Part shown: positions 50,616-60,310 of the stretch, piece by piece
Position numbering within the stretch: the stretch's first letter is position 1
How the letters are laid out: each line of letters starts with the position of its first letter
Assembly (NCBI RefSeq): GCF_001046895.1
Contig: NZ_CAQI01000053.1
Coordinates: 124,001 to 188,000 of the forward strand
Source: Pseudarthrobacter siccitolerans
GTDB taxonomy: Bacteria > Actinomycetota > Actinomycetes > Actinomycetales > Micrococcaceae
Reading direction: 5' to 3'
DNA length: 64,000 nt
Made by a program: the position numbers and the translations under genes
Notes under the pieces: generated by a model
What the model was told of the DNA's origin: nothing
Database searches by the model: none
What the model saw: only the letters and a program-made list of their open reading frames with translations

Positions 50616-51920
50616 CTACACGGGCGTGTTGGGGGCCAGGCCCTCATCTCCGGAGACAGCGCGGGCCTTTTTCACGCGGAGCCTGTCCAGCCGGTTCATC
50701 AGCGGTGAGGTGGTGGCGCCATGGATCACGATCGAGAGCGCCACCACCAGGCCCACAAAAGCCCACAGCCACTCCGCCTGGCCGGCAAACCGGCCCTCGC
50801 CCAGGGCATAGGAGAGGTAGTACAGGGAGCCGATTCCGCGGATTCCGAAGAACGAGAGGGCAATCCGTTCCCGCGGGCCGGTCTTGCCGCCCAGCAGCCC
50901 GAGCCAGCCTGCCAGCGGCCGCACCACCAGCAGGAACGCAAGCGCCACCAGCACCTCGGCCCAGCCGATTCCCGCCAGCAACCCGCGGGCGATGGCGCCG
51001 CCCAGCAGGACCAGGATGACCACGGTGAGGAGCCGTTCCAGCTGCTCCACGTAGGAGTGCAGCACCCGGTGGTACCCATGCGTACGTTCTGCGGCGCGGA
51101 TGGTCACGGCGCAGACAAACACGGCGATGAACCCGTAGCCCTCAACCATCTCGGTGACGCCGTAGGCCAGGAACGTGGCCGCGAGCGCCACAAAGCCTTC
51201 GGAGTGGTTGGACAGCCGCAGGCTGTCCGCCCGGGCGGAGAAGAAGAGCCTGGCCAGGACCTTGCCGGTCAGGAAGCCCAGCAGCAGCCCGACGGCGAGC
51301 CGCCACAGCACGTCCACGCCGAACCATTCCGGAAACCACGCGGAAGGCGATGACCCGGCGATACTGATGGCGATGGACAGGTAGACGAACGGGAAGGCCA
51401 GGCCGTCGTTGAGGCCGGCTTCGGAGGTCAGGCCAAACCGGACCTCGTCCTCCTTGTTGGTGCCGCCGTCGTCGTCAGCGGGCTCTCCCACCTGCACCTC
51501 GGAGGCCAGGACGGGGTCCGTGGGTGCGAGGCTGGCAGCCACCAGCAGGGCGGCGCCAAGGCCCAGGCCCAGGAACCACAACCCCAGCAGGGTCAGGCCT
51601 ATGATGCAGAGCGGCATGGCGATTCCCAGCAGACGCCAGGTGGTTGACCACAGGCGCCGCCCTACGGGCCGGTCCAGGGCCAGCCCGGCGCCCATCAGCG
51701 AAATGATCACGCAGATTTCTGAGAGATGCAGGACAAAGTCGCCGTGCGCTACCGGGTCCGGGTCCGGAAGGGTGGGAATCAGGGCGAACGCGCCCATGCC
51801 CGCCCCGAGGAAAACCATGGGCATGGAGAACGGCATATCGCGCAGCAGTTTGGGGAGCACCGCGGCGGTGAACACGGCAAGTCCGGCGGCGGCAAAGAGG
51901 ATGTTGGGGGCTTCAAACAC
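50616..51920 (-). CDS. Na+/H+ antiporter, NhaP/CPA1-type
   Basis: A 434-residue cation/proton antiporter with about 12 TM segments. The CPA1 signature residues are in LAPTDPVLASEVQVG at about 127 and SEAGLNDGLAFPFVYLSI at about 160 (essential ND pair), with RERIALSFFGIRGIGSLYYL near the end. A GTG start at 51920 (VFEAPNILFAA) follows ggagaa nine bases before; longer in-frame reading is low-complexity and not supported. It is convergent with the NCS2 gene and divergent from hutG. Confidence 0.88.
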   Translation of the reverse strand: MFEAPNILFAAAGLAVFTAAVLPKLLRDMPFSMPMVFLGAGMGAFALIPTLPDPDPVAHGDFVLHLSEICVIISLMGAGLALDRPVGRRLWSTTWRLLGIAMPLCIIGLTLLGLWFLGLGLGAALLVAASLAPTDPVLASEVQVGEPADDDGGTNKEDEVRFGLTSEAGLNDGLAFPFVYLSIAISIAGSSPSAWFPEWFGVDVLWRLAVGLLLGFLTGKVLARLFFSARADSLRLSNHSEGFVALAATFLAYGVTEMVEGYGFIAVFVCAVTIRAAERTHGYHRVLHSYVEQLERLLTVVILVLLGGAIARGLLAGIGWAEVLVALAFLLVVRPLAGWLGLLGGKTGPRERIALSFFGIRGIGSLYYLSYALGEGRFAGQAEWLWAFVGLVVALSIVIHGATTSPLMNRLDRLRVKKARAVSGDEGLAPNTPV

Positions 51921-52096
51921 GGCGATGTTCTCCGGCCTGGGTCGAGTGCACCCTGGTTGCGGGGCAAGATGGCATGGGTCCCGTAGGGGATTGCTCCACC
52001 TTAGCCCCTCCGGATTCCGCCGCAGGTTCTCAAATTCCAGACACTGCGACGGCGGCGCTGCTGGTTTTCGTCCCCGGCATGCGGTGAGCTTGAACC

Positions 52097-53050
52097 ATGC
52101 CTGCCTCAACCCCTGCCGTCGACGTCCCGCCCCAGCCCTGGACCGGCAGGTTCGACGGCGACGGCGCCGAACACCGCCGCTGGTGGCAGGCGGTAGCCAA
52201 ATACGACGCTGGAGCCACCGCTGGCTCCGCAAAACAACCTGCCGCGCTGCTCGGCTTTTGCAGTGACGAGGGGGTCCGCCGGAACAAGGGCCGCCCGGGA
52301 GCGGCTGCCGCACCCGCCGCACTGCGTGCCGCGCTGGGCCCGCTGGCATTCCACCTGGACCGACCCGTGGCGGACGCCGGTGACGTCGTGGTGTCCGGCT
52401 CCGGCCTGGAGGCCGGCCAGGAACGCGCCGGCCGCGCCATCAGGGGAATGCTCGACTCCGGGCAGCTCACCGTGGTGCTGGGCGGCGGCCACGAAACCGC
52501 TTACGCCAGTTATTCGGGCGTTGCCGCATCCGCCGCCGTCCAAAGCGGCCGGCGGCTGGGCGTCCTGAACCTCGATGCCCACTTCGACCTGCGCGACGAG
52601 CCTGTACCCAGTTCCGGCACGCCGTTCCTCCAGATGGCCCGCGCGGAAGCCGCCGCCGGACGCGAGTTCCGGTACGCCGTCGTCGGAATCTCCGAGCCCA
52701 ACAACACCCGCACGCTGTTCAGCACGGCGCAGGAGCTGGGCGTGCGGTACCTGCTGGATGAGGACTGCGGCGCGGAGCAGGTGCAGGAGTTCGTTGCTGG
52801 GTTCCTCGCGGACATCGACGTCCTCTACCTGACCATTGACCTTGATGTGCTGCCGGCAGCGGTGGCGCCCGGAGTCAGCGCACCCGCTGCGTACGGCGTG
52901 CCGCTTCCGGTCATCAGCGCCGTGTGCCGCCAGGTGGTCCGGTCCGGGAAGCTGCTGCACTTTGATGTCGCTGAGCTGAACCCGGACTTCGATGTGGACG
53001 GCAGGACGGCGAAGGTTGCCGCACGGCTGATTGACACCCTGCTGCGCTGA
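52097..53050 (+). CDS. hutG: Formimidoylglutamase
   Basis: Hydrolyses N-formimidoylglutamate to glutamate and formamide in histidine breakdown. The 317-residue arginase-superfamily chain carries the Mn2+ motifs VLGGGHETAYASYSG at about 122, NLDAHFDLRD at about 157, and LTIDLDVLPAAVAPGVSAPA at about 245. It is separated by about 8 kb from hutU and hutH on the opposite strand, so the histidine genes are split. Stop codon lies four bases from the convergent response-regulator gene. Confidence 0.92.
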   Translation: MPASTPAVDVPPQPWTGRFDGDGAEHRRWWQAVAKYDAGATAGSAKQPAALLGFCSDEGVRRNKGRPGAAAAPAALRAALGPLAFHLDRPVADAGDVVVSGSGLEAGQERAGRAIRGMLDSGQLTVVLGGGHETAYASYSGVAASAAVQSGRRLGVLNLDAHFDLRDEPVPSSGTPFLQMARAEAAAGREFRYAVVGISEPNNTRTLFSTAQELGVRYLLDEDCGAEQVQEFVAGFLADIDVLYLTIDLDVLPAAVAPGVSAPAAYGVPLPVISAVCRQVVRSGKLLHFDVAELNPDFDVDGRTAKVAARLIDTLLR

Positions 53051-53054
53051 CCGG

Positions 53055-53723
53055 CTACTTGCCCTTCATGACGTAGCGACGCTCCGGGCGCCCCACCCCA
53101 TACTTCAGCCTCACGTCCAGCGTTCCTTCGTCGTGCAGGTACTCGAGGTAGCGGCGGGCGCTGACCCGGGACGTCCCCAACTGTTCGGCCACCTCCGCCG
53201 CGGACAGGTCACTCTCCGCGGCGTTGAGCGCGGCTTCCACCAGCTTCAACGTCTCGATGCTGCAGCCCTTGGGCAGCGGGCGCTCCGTCCGGTCCAGGCC
53301 GAACACCCGGTTCACATCCGACTGCTCCGCGACGTCCTTGGCCGAGTCCAGGCCCTGGTACGCGCTGCGGTAATGCTCCAGGCGCTCCTGCAGGTCAGAC
53401 TGGGAAAACGGCTTGATCAGGTAGTGCACAATTCCGCCCCGCAGGGCCTTGCGCACGGTTTCGACCTCACGGGCCGCGCTGATCACCAGCACGTCCAGTT
53501 CCGGGGCAACATCGCGCAGCTGGTGCATAAGATCCAGGCCGTTGATGTCTGGAAGATGGATGTCCAGCAGCACCAGGTCCGGCTGCAGCCGCTCCGTTTC
53601 GGTGACGGCCTGGGCGCCGGTATGGGCAGCACCCACCACGGTGAAGCCGGGCGTGCGCTGGATGAAGCCGGCGTGCACCTTTGCCACCATAAAGTCGTCG
53701 TCAACGATCAGCACCTTGATCAT
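53055..53723 (-). CDS. CitB/DcuR-type response regulator
   Basis: A 222-residue regulator with a receiver domain (VLIVDDDFMVAKVH, phospho-acceptor D54 in LVLLDIHLPD, conserved lysine in YLIKPFSQSDL) and a C-terminal helix-turn-helix (SAAEVAEQLGTSRVSARRYL). It is the partner of the CitA-type kinase gene, which it overlaps by ATGA. The target is most likely the divergent tctCBA operon, so tricarboxylate uptake would be induced by its substrate. Confidence 0.92.
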   Translation of the reverse strand: MIKVLIVDDDFMVAKVHAGFIQRTPGFTVVGAAHTGAQAVTETERLQPDLVLLDIHLPDINGLDLMHQLRDVAPELDVLVISAAREVETVRKALRGGIVHYLIKPFSQSDLQERLEHYRSAYQGLDSAKDVAEQSDVNRVFGLDRTERPLPKGCSIETLKLVEAALNAAESDLSAAEVAEQLGTSRVSARRYLEYLHDEGTLDVRLKYGVGRPERRYVMKGK

Positions 53724-55354
53724 GGCTTCGCTGCACCCCTTTTGTGCTGGGTTGTACCTCTGGTGAACCGTGCGGTGAAGACTGCTCCGTTGTGGTTGGC
53801 CACAGTGAGATCGCCCCCGGACCGACGGCAGACCACGAGGGACAGGGCCAGGCCGAAGCCGCGGCCGTCCGCGGGCCCCACCTCTTTGGTGGTAAACCCT
53901 TGGCGGAAAATCTCCTCCACTGCCTTCTCCGGGACGCCCGGGCCATTATCACGGACGGTGACAGTGACCTGGCCTGCACCCGTCCGCGCGTCCCTGCCCT
54001 CTTCCACCAGCACGCGGACAGCGGCGTCCGGAAGTCCCGTCACGGCGTCGAACGCGTTGTCCACGAGGTTCCCCACCACCGTAGTGAGGTCGCGGGACAA
54101 CTCGTCGCTGACCGGATGCAGGGCGGACTCGGGATCCAGCTGCAGGGCCACACCCCGCTCGGTGGCAAGGCTGGATTTGGCAATCAGGAGCGCAGCGAGC
54201 GCGGGATCCTGGATGCGGCTGGTGACCTCATCATTAAGCCTGGTCCGGTCCACGGTGGCGCCATTGACGAACTGCACCACCGAATCATATTCACCGATCT
54301 GGATCAGGCCGGAAATCACGTGGAGCTGGTTGGCGAACTCGTGGGCTTGCGCGCGGAGGGTATCCGTGGCGGTGCGGGTAGCGCCCAGCTCACGCTCAAG
54401 GGAGGACAACTCGGTCCTGTCACGCAGCGTGGTGACTGAGCCGATGTCACGGCCACGCGAGCGAATGGGGACCCGGTTAGCCACCACCAGCCGCTCGCCC
54501 ACCAGCACCAGCTGGTCCGGATCCGGCTGGTCGCGCGTGAGGACACCCTTCAGCGCGGGGTCCACGGGAAGGGATGAAATCTTCTTGCCCACGCAGTCCG
54601 CCGGCAGGCCCAGCAGTTCCCGGGCGCTGTCATTGGCGACGGTGATCCGCTCGTTCGGATCGAGCGCCACCACCCCTTCCTTGAGCCCGTGCAGCATGGC
54701 TTCCCGGTTTTCCACCAGGCCGGTAATCTCACTCGGTTCCATGCCCAGGGTCTGGCGCTTAACCCGCCGGGACAGCAGCAGGGAACCGGCCACCCCGAGG
54801 ACACTGGCAACGCCGAGGTAGGTGAGCAGGTTGGGTACCGCGTCCCCCAGCCGTTCCAGGGTGGTGGGATAGTTCCGGCTGATGGCGGCGATCCCGATCA
54901 TTTTTCCTGCGTCATCGAGGACGGGCACGTGCGCGGACAGGACGGCAGCGTTGCTTTCTGCCACCACGCCGGTCCAGGCCCGTCCCTCCATAACCCGGCT
55001 GGCCCCGATATCCAGCTTCCCGCCCAGCAGGCCGGGATCGGAGGAAGCCACCACGGTGCGGTCCAGTTTCGCCAACGCCACCTGGGACGATCCGGACAGC
55101 GTCCGCACCGCTTCCGCCACTGCGGGAAGTGCTGCTCCCACCCGTGGCTGCGCGTCCGGCAGCAACGAGCGCACAGCGGGGTTGTTGCCCAGGGCTTCGG
55201 CGGCAGCGAGCGCGCGCCGGCCCTCCACCCGCTCAAACGTGGCGGCGGACTGGGCCAGGGAGATGGCCACCACCGCAACCAGGACCGCCAACACAATCAG
55301 CAACTGCAGCACGAGGTATTGCCCCGCGAGGGACATCCCTCTTCGTCGAGTCAC
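53720..55354 (-). CDS. CitA/DcuS-type sensor histidine kinase
   Basis: A 544-residue membrane kinase with a TM helix (about 14-34), an extracytoplasmic PASTA-like PAS/CACHE sensor (about 40-172), a second TM helix (about 176-195), a cytoplasmic PAS (about 215-315) and the catalytic core with H338 in RAQAHEFANQLHVISGLIQ, N-box NLVDNAFDAV and G-boxes DNGPGVP and GFGLALSLV. This is the citrate/dicarboxylate sensor class. It pairs with the regulator by a four-base overlap and is divergent from tctCBA. Confidence 0.93.
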   Translation of the reverse strand: MTRRRGMSLAGQYLVLQLLIVLAVLVAVVAISLAQSAATFERVEGRRALAAAEALGNNPAVRSLLPDAQPRVGAALPAVAEAVRTLSGSSQVALAKLDRTVVASSDPGLLGGKLDIGASRVMEGRAWTGVVAESNAAVLSAHVPVLDDAGKMIGIAAISRNYPTTLERLGDAVPNLLTYLGVASVLGVAGSLLLSRRVKRQTLGMEPSEITGLVENREAMLHGLKEGVVALDPNERITVANDSARELLGLPADCVGKKISSLPVDPALKGVLTRDQPDPDQLVLVGERLVVANRVPIRSRGRDIGSVTTLRDRTELSSLERELGATRTATDTLRAQAHEFANQLHVISGLIQIGEYDSVVQFVNGATVDRTRLNDEVTSRIQDPALAALLIAKSSLATERGVALQLDPESALHPVSDELSRDLTTVVGNLVDNAFDAVTGLPDAAVRVLVEEGRDARTGAGQVTVTVRDNGPGVPEKAVEEIFRQGFTTKEVGPADGRGFGLALSLVVCRRSGGDLTVANHNGAVFTARFTRGTTQHKRGAAKP

Positions 55355-55633
55355 AGTGGTGGTCCTTTGGATGGTTCAGCGTCTGTCTCCGGCCAGGCTG
55401 CGGCATTTTGGCCGCTGGGCGGAGGTACGGGAACTATACCGCAGGCAGCGCCCGGGCCACGGCCGCCGGCCTTTTCTGACCCAGCCGCGCGCAGCCACGG
55501 TTGGTTCGCTGAAACGTGAACGCAATGAACTTAACTTTCTCTGCGTACATAAGAGTGACCGGCATCACCGCGGAACCTAGCATCGAAACACCAAGTCAGT
55601 CTTGCTGATCATTTTTATGAGAAGAGGAACACC
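55355..55633. promoter_or_regulatory. Divergent control region between citAB-type and tctCBA genes
   Basis: A 279-bp interval expected to hold the promoters for both directions and the response-regulator sites. Near the tct side an AT-rich stretch (cttaactttctctgcgtacat at about 55529) and agaggaac eight bases before the tctC ATG are visible. I could not define exact boxes or a repeat that would be the CitB-type site. Confidence 0.5.
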
Positions 55634-56644
55634 ATGCGCCAGATCCGCGCATTGCGTATTGCCGCCGTCGCCGCCGGCATCGCCCTGATGGCCACCGGCT
55701 GCGGTGCCACCGGAAAGAGCTCCACCGGTACGGAAAGCTCCGGCGCTGCCGCCGGGCCCCTCACCGGCCTGCAGATCATGGTCCCCAACACCCCCGGCGG
55801 CGGGTACGACACCACCGCCCGCGCTGCAGCCAAGGTCCTCGACGACGAGAAGATCTCCACCAACACCGAAGTCTTTAACCTCGCCGGCGCCGGCGGCACG
55901 GTGGGCCTGGCCCGCGTGGTGAACGAAAAGGGCAACGGGGACCTCACCATGCTGATGGGCCTGGGCGTGGTGGGCGCAAGCTACACCAACAAGTCCGAGT
56001 CAAAGCTGACCGAAACCACACCGCTGGCCCGCCTGATCGAAGAGCCCGGCGCCATCATGGTCAGCAAGGATTCGCCGTACAAGACCATCGATGACCTGGT
56101 CAAGGCCTGGAAGGCCGATCCCGCTTCCATCTCCGTGGGCGGCGGCTCCTCCCCCGGCGGCCCTGACCACCTGCTCCCCATGCAGCTCGCGGGCGCAGTA
56201 GGCATTGACGCCACCAAGGTTAACTACGTGGCCTACGACGGCGGCGGCGACCTGCTCCCAGCAATCCTCGGCAACAAGCTTGGCTTTGCCGCCTCCGGCG
56301 CCGGCGAGTACCTGCAGCAGATCCAGTCCGGCGAGGTGCGCGTCCTGGCCACGAGCGGTGACGAGCGGCTCGAAGGCGTGGACGCACCCACGCTGAAGGA
56401 ATCCAACATCGACCTGGTGTTCACCAACTGGCGCGGCGTCGTGGCCCCTCCGGGCATCAGCGATGACGACAAAGCCAAGCTGATTGCCGCCCTGGAGAAG
56501 ATGCACGGCACCGAAGGCTGGAAGGAAGCGCTGAAGACCCACAGCTGGACCGACGCCTTCATCACCGGCGACGAGTTCGAGACCTTCCTCACCGACCAGG
56601 ACAAGCGGGTGGCGGACGTCCTCACCAAGCTTGGGTTGGCGTGA
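55634..56644 (+). CDS. tctC: Tripartite tricarboxylate transporter binding protein
   Basis: A 336-residue lipoprotein (lipobox LMATGC, cysteine 23) of the TctC/Bug family that binds tricarboxylates or related acids outside the membrane. The family's ligand loops appear as VPNTPGGGYDTTARAAAKVL and NLAGAGGTVGLARVV, with GGSSPGGPDHL at about 174. A good site agaggaac precedes the ATG. It is first in the tctCBA-usp operon and overlaps tctB by GTGA. Confidence 0.93.
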   Translation: MRQIRALRIAAVAAGIALMATGCGATGKSSTGTESSGAAAGPLTGLQIMVPNTPGGGYDTTARAAAKVLDDEKISTNTEVFNLAGAGGTVGLARVVNEKGNGDLTMLMGLGVVGASYTNKSESKLTETTPLARLIEEPGAIMVSKDSPYKTIDDLVKAWKADPASISVGGGSSPGGPDHLLPMQLAGAVGIDATKVNYVAYDGGGDLLPAILGNKLGFAASGAGEYLQQIQSGEVRVLATSGDERLEGVDAPTLKESNIDLVFTNWRGVVAPPGISDDDKAKLIAALEKMHGTEGWKEALKTHSWTDAFITGDEFETFLTDQDKRVADVLTKLGLA

Positions 56645-57144
56645 GCTCCCTGACAACAGGCCTTAAAGGCCGCGCCGAGCTGGGAGTTGCACTCCTGCTC
56701 GGCGCGGCCGGCGTCCTGGTCTTCGTGGACGCCAACCGCCTGGCAACCCCGTATTCCCAATCCGATCCGGTCGGTCCCAAAACCGTTCCCTACATCGTGG
56801 CCGGCCTGCTGGTGGTCTGCGCCATCCTGCTGGCCATCAACGTGCTCCGCGGCGGCCAGGGCGAGGCCGAGGGCGGCGAAGACGTGGACCTCACCCACCC
56901 TGCCGACTGGAAGACCGTCCTGCCCCTGGCGGGCGCCTTTATCCTGAACATCCTGCTCATCGACTGGGCCGGCTGGGTCATCTCCGGCACTGTCCTGTTC
57001 TGGGGCTGCGTCCTTGCCCTCGGGAGCAGGCACTACATCCGCGACGGGCTCATCTCCGTGGCCCTGGCCCTGCTGACCTTCTACGGCTTCTACCTCGGCC
57101 TTGGCATCGCCCTTCCGGCCGGACTCCTGGAAGGAATCCTCTAA
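56641..57144 (+). CDS. tctB: Tripartite tricarboxylate transporter small membrane subunit
   Basis: A 167-residue protein with four TM helices (about 13-30, 47-67, 96-114, 138-158) typical of TctB. A GTG start at 56641 overlaps the tctC stop. Its TAA is directly followed by the ATG of tctA with no gap. It forms the transporter with TctA. Confidence 0.9.
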   Translation: MSSLTTGLKGRAELGVALLLGAAGVLVFVDANRLATPYSQSDPVGPKTVPYIVAGLLVVCAILLAINVLRGGQGEAEGGEDVDLTHPADWKTVLPLAGAFILNILLIDWAGWVISGTVLFWGCVLALGSRHYIRDGLISVALALLTFYGFYLGLGIALPAGLLEGIL

Positions 57145-58755
57145 ATGGACGTCTGGTCCTCATTGATGGACGGCTTTGCCACCGCCCTCACCCCCATGAA
57201 TTTCCTTTACGCCGTTATCGGCGTACTCCTGGGCACCGCCGTCGGCGTCCTTCCGGGCCTCGGCCCGGCCATGACCGTAGCCCTGCTGCTTCCGGTCACC
57301 TATGCCCTGGAGCCCACCAGCGCCTTCATTATGTTCGCCGGCATCTACTACGGCGGCATGTACGGCGGCTCCACCACCTCCATCCTGCTGAACACCCCGG
57401 GCGAATCGTCGTCGGTGGTGACGGCCATCGAAGGCAATAAAATGGCCAAGGCCGGCCGGGCGGCGCAGGCGCTTGCGACGGCGGCCATCGGCTCGTTCGT
57501 TGCCGGCACCATCGGTACCGCCCTCCTGGCCGTCTGCGCACCGATCGTGGTGCAGTTCGCCGTCAGCCTGGGCGCCCCCAGCTACTTCGCCATTATGGTC
57601 CTGGCCCTGCTGGCCGTCACTGCTGTGCTGGGCTCGTCCCGGCTCCGCGGGTTCGCCTCGCTGGCGCTCGGCCTGGCCATCGGCCTGGTAGGCATCGACT
57701 CCGTCACCGGCCAGCGCCGCCTGACGTTCGGCCAGCCACTGCTGGCGGACGGCCTGGATATCGTGGTGGTGGCCGTGGCCATCTTCGCGGTTGGCGAGGC
57801 CCTTTGGGTTGCCGCCCACCTGCGCCGCACCCCGCTGCATGCCATTCCGGTGGGGCAGCCCTGGATGGGCAAGTCCGACTGGAAGCGGTCCTGGAAGCCG
57901 TGGCTGCGCGGTACCGCCTACGGCTTCCCCTTCGGCGCACTGCCGGCGGGCGGCGCCGAGATCCCCACATTCCTTTCCTATGTCACAGAAAAGCGCCTCA
58001 GCAAACACCCTGAAGAGTTCGGCAAGGGTGCCATCGAAGGTGTCGCCGGACCGGAAGCCGCCAACAACGCTGCCGCCGCCGGCACCCTGACACCCATGCT
58101 GGCGCTGGGCCTGCCCACCAACGCCACGGCCGCCGTTATGCTCGCCGCCTTCACCTCCTACGGCATCCAGCCGGGCCCGCAGCTCTTCAGCAGCCAGGGT
58201 CCCCTGGTGTGGGCGCTGATCGCGAGCCTGTTCATCGGCAACCTCCTGCTCCTGCTGATCAACCTGCCGCTGGCACCGATGTGGGCCAAGCTACTGCAGC
58301 TCCCCCGCCCGTACCTGTACGCGGGCATCCTCTTCTTCGCCACGCTGGGCGCCTACTCGGTGAACCTGCAGGCGTTCGACCTGGTGATCCTGCTGGTTCT
58401 CGGTGCACTCGGATTCATGATGCGGCGCTTCGGGCTGCCGGTGCTGCCGCTCATCCTTGGCGTGATCCTTGGCCCGCGCATCGAAGGCCAGCTCCGGAAG
58501 ACGCTGCAGCTCAGCGCGGGCGACCCCGCCGGCCTCTTCAGTGAGCCGATCGCCGTCGTTGTTTACATCATCGTGGGGCTGATCCTGCTGTGGCCGCTGC
58601 TCTTCAAGCTGATCCTGCGGAACCGTCCGGCGCCAGCCACATCAGGTCCGGCCACACCTTCCGCACCGGATGCTCCTTCCGGCAGCTCTGCGCATGCAGA
58701 CCTGCCAGTCCATTCAGAAAACGCCGTCCAGTCAGAGAAGAAGGAGACACCATGA
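57145..58755 (+). CDS. tctA: Tripartite tricarboxylate transporter large membrane subunit
   Basis: A 536-residue transport channel with about 12 TM helices. Family motifs include GVLPGLGPAMTVALLLPVTY (33-52), GIYYGGMYGGSTTSILLNTPGE (about 68-89) and PAGGAEIPTFLSYVTEKRLS, the two inverted halves of the fold. The last 50 residues form an Ala/Pro/Ser-rich tail. It overlaps the universal stress gene by ATGA. Confidence 0.93.
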   Translation: MDVWSSLMDGFATALTPMNFLYAVIGVLLGTAVGVLPGLGPAMTVALLLPVTYALEPTSAFIMFAGIYYGGMYGGSTTSILLNTPGESSSVVTAIEGNKMAKAGRAAQALATAAIGSFVAGTIGTALLAVCAPIVVQFAVSLGAPSYFAIMVLALLAVTAVLGSSRLRGFASLALGLAIGLVGIDSVTGQRRLTFGQPLLADGLDIVVVAVAIFAVGEALWVAAHLRRTPLHAIPVGQPWMGKSDWKRSWKPWLRGTAYGFPFGALPAGGAEIPTFLSYVTEKRLSKHPEEFGKGAIEGVAGPEAANNAAAAGTLTPMLALGLPTNATAAVMLAAFTSYGIQPGPQLFSSQGPLVWALIASLFIGNLLLLLINLPLAPMWAKLLQLPRPYLYAGILFFATLGAYSVNLQAFDLVILLVLGALGFMMRRFGLPVLPLILGVILGPRIEGQLRKTLQLSAGDPAGLFSEPIAVVVYIIVGLILLWPLLFKLILRNRPAPATSGPATPSAPDAPSGSSAHADLPVHSENAVQSEKKETP

Positions 58756-59141
58756 CCATAGTGGTGGGATACGTCCCGACCCCGGAGGGTGAAGCAGCCC
58801 TGACGCAGGCCATCGCCGAAGCCAGGAAGACCAACACGAGGCTCCTGGTCATCAACTCGTCCAAAGGTGACGCCCTGGTGGACAACCGCTACGCCCAGGA
58901 GCCGGAAATCCAGAGCATCGAGGACCGGCTGGCCACCCAGGGCATCGACCACGTGATCAAGCAGCCGGTCCGTGGCCACGATGCCGCCGCCGAAGTCCTG
59001 GATGCGGCGGAGGAGAACAACGCTGAACTGATTGTGATCGGGCTGCGGCGCCGGACCCCGGTGGGCAAACTCATCATGGGCAGCGTGTCCCAGCGGATCC
59101 TGCTGGAAGCCGACTGCCCCGTCCTGGCCGTAAAGGCCTAG
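58752..59141 (+). CDS. Universal stress protein, single domain, in tct operon
   Basis: A 129-residue UspA protein with a nucleotide-binding G-loop (IGLRRRTPVGKLIMGSVSQRI at about 98-118). The start overlaps the tctA stop (ATGA), so its translation is coupled to the transporter. Small Usp proteins are known to regulate some transporters, for example TRAP, by ATP-dependent binding, so a role in controlling Tct uptake is plausible but unproved. Confidence 0.88.
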   Translation: MTIVVGYVPTPEGEAALTQAIAEARKTNTRLLVINSSKGDALVDNRYAQEPEIQSIEDRLATQGIDHVIKQPVRGHDAAAEVLDAAEENNAELIVIGLRRRTPVGKLIMGSVSQRILLEADCPVLAVKA

Positions 59142-60073
59142 CTGGACTGAAGCTGTTCCTGCGGCGCCTGCTCCGCAGGCGCCTGCATGGCCGGCCGGGC
59201 GCTTGCTGGACGTGCGCGGAACAGTTCCTGGCGCTGGCGCCCCAGGCCTTCAACCTCAACCTCCACCACGTCCCCCGGCTGCAGGTATGGGAAGCGGCCG
59301 CTGAGAGCAACACCTTCTGGAGTCCCGGTGATGATCACATCGCCGGGCTCCAGCCGCATGTACTGGCTGCAGTGGTGCACCAGAGTGGCGACGTCGAAAA
59401 TCAGCCCGGCGGTGGACGAGTCCTGCCGGGGTTCACCGTTCACCCGGCTGCGCAGGGGCAGGTTGCCGGCGTCGATCCCATCCGCCGGAACCAGCCACGG
59501 GCCCAGCGGCGTGGAACCGGGCAGGGATTTGCCCTTGGTCCACTGGCCCGCGGCGCCGGGAATCTGGTATTCGCGCTCAGAGAAGTCGTTGGCCGTGACA
59601 TACCCGGCGATGCAGTCCCGCGCCGCCTCCACTGACTCCAGGTAGCTGGCCTCCCTGCCGATCACAACGCCCAGCTCCACCTCCCAGTCGTACTGGGTTG
59701 AATGCGGCGGGACCGGGGCAGGATCAAAGGGACCAGTGACGGTGTTCGTCGGCTTCAGGAACACGACGGGAATCTCCGGTGGTGCGGAGCCGGACTCCGC
59801 CGCGTGCGCGGCGTAGTTCATGCCGATGCCCACTACCGCCCCTGGACGGGCCACCGGAGCGCCCACCCGCAGCCCGGCACCTCCCTCAATGACCGGCAGG
59901 ACGCCGGCATCGAGGGCTTCCCGCACCTTCGCAAGACCTCCGGCGGCGAGGAAGGCGCCGTCAACGTCCCCGGTCAGGGGCAGCAGGCTGAAGTACTCTT
60001 CCCCTCCGTCGGCGGACCTTGCCAGAACGGCCGGCTGTTCCTTGCCGATGTCTCCGAGGCGCATGATCTTCAT
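59138..60073 (-). CDS. Fumarylacetoacetate hydrolase-family enzyme
   Basis: A 311-residue metal-dependent C-C hydrolase or decarboxylase. The FAH fold shows VVGIGMNYAAHAAE, metal residues in YDWEVELGVVIG and ANDFSERE, and GDVIITGTPEGVALSG. The last 35 residues are Ala/Gln/Pro-rich. Members act on 2-oxo acids, such as acylpyruvates or oxaloacetate. Convergent overlap with the Usp gene is four bases. ATG 60073 follows aagga. The position next to tct suggests it acts on an imported acid, by inference. Confidence 0.88.
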   Translation of the reverse strand: MKIMRLGDIGKEQPAVLARSADGGEEYFSLLPLTGDVDGAFLAAGGLAKVREALDAGVLPVIEGGAGLRVGAPVARPGAVVGIGMNYAAHAAESGSAPPEIPVVFLKPTNTVTGPFDPAPVPPHSTQYDWEVELGVVIGREASYLESVEAARDCIAGYVTANDFSEREYQIPGAAGQWTKGKSLPGSTPLGPWLVPADGIDAGNLPLRSRVNGEPRQDSSTAGLIFDVATLVHHCSQYMRLEPGDVIITGTPEGVALSGRFPYLQPGDVVEVEVEGLGRQRQELFRARPASARPAMQAPAEQAPQEQLQSS

Positions 60074-60310
60074 ACAGGATGTCCTTCTCTCCGCAGTCCG
60101 GCCGCAATCCGGTTGATGATGGCTTACCACCATGGTGTCCGAGCCGGGCGGGACTTCGCCACTGCGCCGATTGTGACTGCACGTGCGGCGGCAGGTTCGC
60201 GCCGTTCTGCCCGTACAAACGCCCGCTTAGAGGACAGTCATCTGACATTCGGATCCTCAGCCGGTAGACTGGGTTGGCCCTGGGGGACGAAGAAACAGAA
60301 AGTTCAGTAC

